In this document: positions 6,409 to 7,400 of the stretch, piece by piece
Layout of the letters: each line of letters starts with the position of its first letter
Position numbering within the stretch: the stretch's first letter is position 1
DNA from: Thermoplasmata archaeon
GTDB lineage: Archaea; Thermoplasmatota; Thermoplasmata; Thermoplasmatales; Thermoplasmataceae
Assembly: GCA_021804185.1 (NCBI GenBank)
Contig: JAJZKL010000044.1
Coordinates: 1 to 7,400 of the forward strand
Reading direction: 5' to 3'
DNA length: 7,400 bases
The notes under the pieces: model-generated
What the model was told of the DNA's origin: nothing
The model's input: only the letters and a program-made list of their open reading frames with translations
Database searches by the model: none
Program-made: the position numbers and the translations under genes

Positions 6409-7046
6409 AGCTGGCTGATGCAAAACGTGATTTCGGGACTGTTTTTAATCTCATAAAAGAGATGAGTCCTCCTCATCATTTCGAATTTTCTGATCCCTTC
6501 TGGGTACTGGTCACAACGCTTCTCTCGCACAGGACAAAGGATGCTGTCACGGATGCGGCAGCCAGGGCGCTCTACAACAGGTATGGCAGTGCTGAAAAAC
6601 TTGCTGCTGCCAGCTATGACGATGTCCTCGCCATGATCTCAAGAGTGGGGTTCTGCAAGGTGAAGGCCGGCAGAGTCATTGATCTCGCAGGAATAATAGT
6701 GAATAAATACGGCGGAAGTGTGCCGGAGAGCAGGGAGGAACTCATGACCATACCGGGAGTTGGAAGAAAAACAGCCAATGTTGTTCTCTCGGATTCCATG
6801 GGAATTCCTGCCATCGCAGTGGACACTCATGTCCAGAGAATAAGCAAGAGAATAGGCTGGTCCAAGTCTGACGACCCTGAAAAGACAGAGGAGGCCCTTA
6901 TGAAGATTGTCCCACGTGAGGAGTGGGTAGGATTCAATCCAGTAATGGTTGAATTCGGGAAAACAGTATGCAAGCCCATAGGGCCAAGATGCAGCCAGTG
7001 CAGGATAAACAGCTACTGTGACTTTTATTCCAAAAATAAGGATTAG
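6405..7046 (+). CDS. nth: Endonuclease III (DNA glycosylase/AP lyase)
   Basis: The protein has 213 residues and is about the size of E. coli Nth (211). It excises oxidised pyrimidines and nicks the abasic site during base excision repair. The helix-hairpin-helix 'IPGVGRKTANVV' contains the catalytic Lys122, and 'AVDTHVQR' contains the catalytic Asp140, 18 residues apart as in E. coli (120/138). The [4Fe-4S] loop is intact: Cys189-x6-Cys196-x2-Cys199-x5-Cys205. Early 'LLSHRTKD' replaces the bacterial LLSAQATD and matches archaeal Nth proteins. The start is TTG, whose TTGA overlaps the carB TGA stop. It is needed because the first 20 residues form the usual N-terminal helix preceding 'FSDPFWVLVTTLLS'. 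No functional tie to carbamoyl phosphate synthesis is known; the gene seems to ride on the car operon transcript. Its stop is 4 bp from that of the convergent gene at 7051. Confidence 0.96.
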   Translation: MKLADAKRDFGTVFNLIKEMSPPHHFEFSDPFWVLVTTLLSHRTKDAVTDAAARALYNRYGSAEKLAAASYDDVLAMISRVGFCKVKAGRVIDLAGIIVNKYGGSVPESREELMTIPGVGRKTANVVLSDSMGIPAIAVDTHVQRISKRIGWSKSDDPEKTEEALMKIVPREEWVGFNPVMVEFGKTVCKPIGPRCSQCRINSYCDFYSKNKD

Positions 7047-7050
7047 GGTT

Positions 7051-7380
7051 TCAAACCGGGTTGGGCTTGAACCTCTCCTTTGCGTCCTCTATGATTGAGG
7101 TGACCTTCTTTCTCCAGTTTATGAACACTTCGGAATTCCCAGGGTATTCCTCGTATATGCTGTTCAGTTCCTTCATGCGGTTCATTGCATAGACCATGTT
7201 TGAAAATGCGTTTATGTTGCTCATTCCCTTCAGCACAAACTTGAATTTTGATGCAAGGCTGAGTTCAGGAACAAGCCCCAGTGTTATATCTGATGCCTCC
7301 TTTGTGGTAAGGAATTTCTTCATCCCGTAGTTGATGATGTTGTTGTTCAAAGACTGGAGAAAGAAGGTCACCTCAATCAT
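7051..7380 (-). CDS. Unrecognised protein; C-terminal region of a gene with an unreliable 5' end
   Basis: I do not recognise this protein. The longest ATG-started version has 109 residues, and the frame stays open to the window edge beyond that ATG. The sequence is mostly amphipathic helix, rich in Lys and Glu, with no cysteine, signal peptide or clear membrane span. Notable stretches are 'TLGLVPELSLASKFKFVLKGM' and the end 'NSIYEEYPGNSEVFINWRKK', which look like the helical tail of a larger enzyme; a flavoprotein tail is only a guess. Residues 1-10 (MIEVTFFLQS) are encoded by a reverse-complement copy of this gene's own 3' end (7353-7400), so they are suspect. The next ATG, at 7323, has no good ribosome binding site and no TATA box at leaderless distance. 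The simplest reading is that the true gene continues upstream of about 7350 into sequence missing here. It is tail-to-tail with nth, only 4 bp apart. Confidence 0.6.
   Translation of the reverse strand: MIEVTFFLQSLNNNIINYGMKKFLTTKEASDITLGLVPELSLASKFKFVLKGMSNINAFSNMVYAMNRMKELNSIYEEYPGNSEVFINWRKKVTSIIEDAKERFKPNPV
7071..7118 (+). repeat. Left arm of a 48-bp exact inverted repeat
   Basis: These 48 bases are the exact reverse complement of 7353-7400, with 234 bp between the arms. The arm lies in the minus-strand gene and encodes residues NWRKKVTSIIEDAKERF near its C terminus. Partial symmetry continues inward: after two mismatches, TGAACA (7122-7127) pairs with TGTTCA (7344-7349). Confidence 0.97.
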
Positions 7381-7400
7381 AGAGGACGCAAAGGAGAGGT
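7353..7400 (-). repeat. Right arm of the 48-bp exact inverted repeat, ending at the window edge
   Basis: Exact reverse complement of 7071-7118. The arm runs to the last base of the window, so its full length is unknown. On the plus strand it repeats the coding text of the 3' end of the minus-strand gene, preceded by an in-frame ATG at 7334. A fold-back chimera or contig-end artefact is likely; a natural repeat remains possible. Confidence 0.95.

Noticed and set aside
5731..6423. Long minus-strand open frame (230 codons) opposite the carB 3' end
   Set aside because: It lies wholly antisense to an unambiguous CarB C-terminal domain, is rich in His, Cys and Tyr as expected for a frame mirror, and shows no motif or ribosome site.
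7334..7400. Plus-strand partial frame starting at ATG 7334 and reading FKDWRKKVTSII... to the window edge
   Set aside because: It simply re-reads the repeated 3' end of the minus-strand gene through the inverted repeat; it has no ribosome site and is probably a product of the suspect join.

Overview
The window most likely comes from an archaeon, probably of the Thermoplasmata (a Ferroplasma/Cuniculiplasma-like lineage is my best guess). Several signs point this way. AGG/AGA arginine and ATA isoleucine codons are heavily used. Some genes start without a Shine-Dalgarno site behind AT-rich TATA-like boxes at leaderless spacing, while downstream operon genes carry GGAGG or GGTGAT sites. The endonuclease III is of archaeal type. 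The lineage is an inference from style, not from a marker gene.

Left part (1-1299). The window opens in the last 70 codons of a PLP-dependent alpha-oxoamine synthase, best matched to 2-amino-3-ketobutyrate CoA ligase (kbl). Facing it is a two-gene minus-strand operon. Its first gene encodes a 114-residue DsrE-family protein. The second, 12 bp downstream, encodes a 194-residue protein with no cysteine at all. Its layout resembles QueE-type radical SAM proteins with the cluster-binding cysteines removed. This pair is the most interesting biology in the window.

Middle (1300-7046). A divergent sfsA homologue (PD-(D/E)XK-like nucleic-acid-binding family) is followed by a 188-bp gap holding a small inverted repeat and the probable carA promoter. 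A tightly packed operon follows: carA (glutaminase subunit of carbamoyl phosphate synthetase), carB (1060-residue synthetase subunit with the allosteric domain) and nth (endonuclease III). carA and carB overlap by 14 bp, and carB and nth by 4 bp. CarA and CarB together make carbamoyl phosphate from glutamine, bicarbonate and ATP for pyrimidine and arginine synthesis. Nth removes oxidised bases from DNA and appears to be only a transcriptional passenger.

Right edge (7047-7400). A minus-strand gene of unknown function converges on nth, with 4 bp between the stops. The first 48 bases of its 3'-terminal coding region (7071-7118) reappear as an exact reverse complement at the very end of the window (7353-7400). 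A fold-back assembly or amplification chimera is the simplest explanation, so the 5' end of that gene should not be trusted. A genuine inverted repeat cannot be excluded from this sequence alone.
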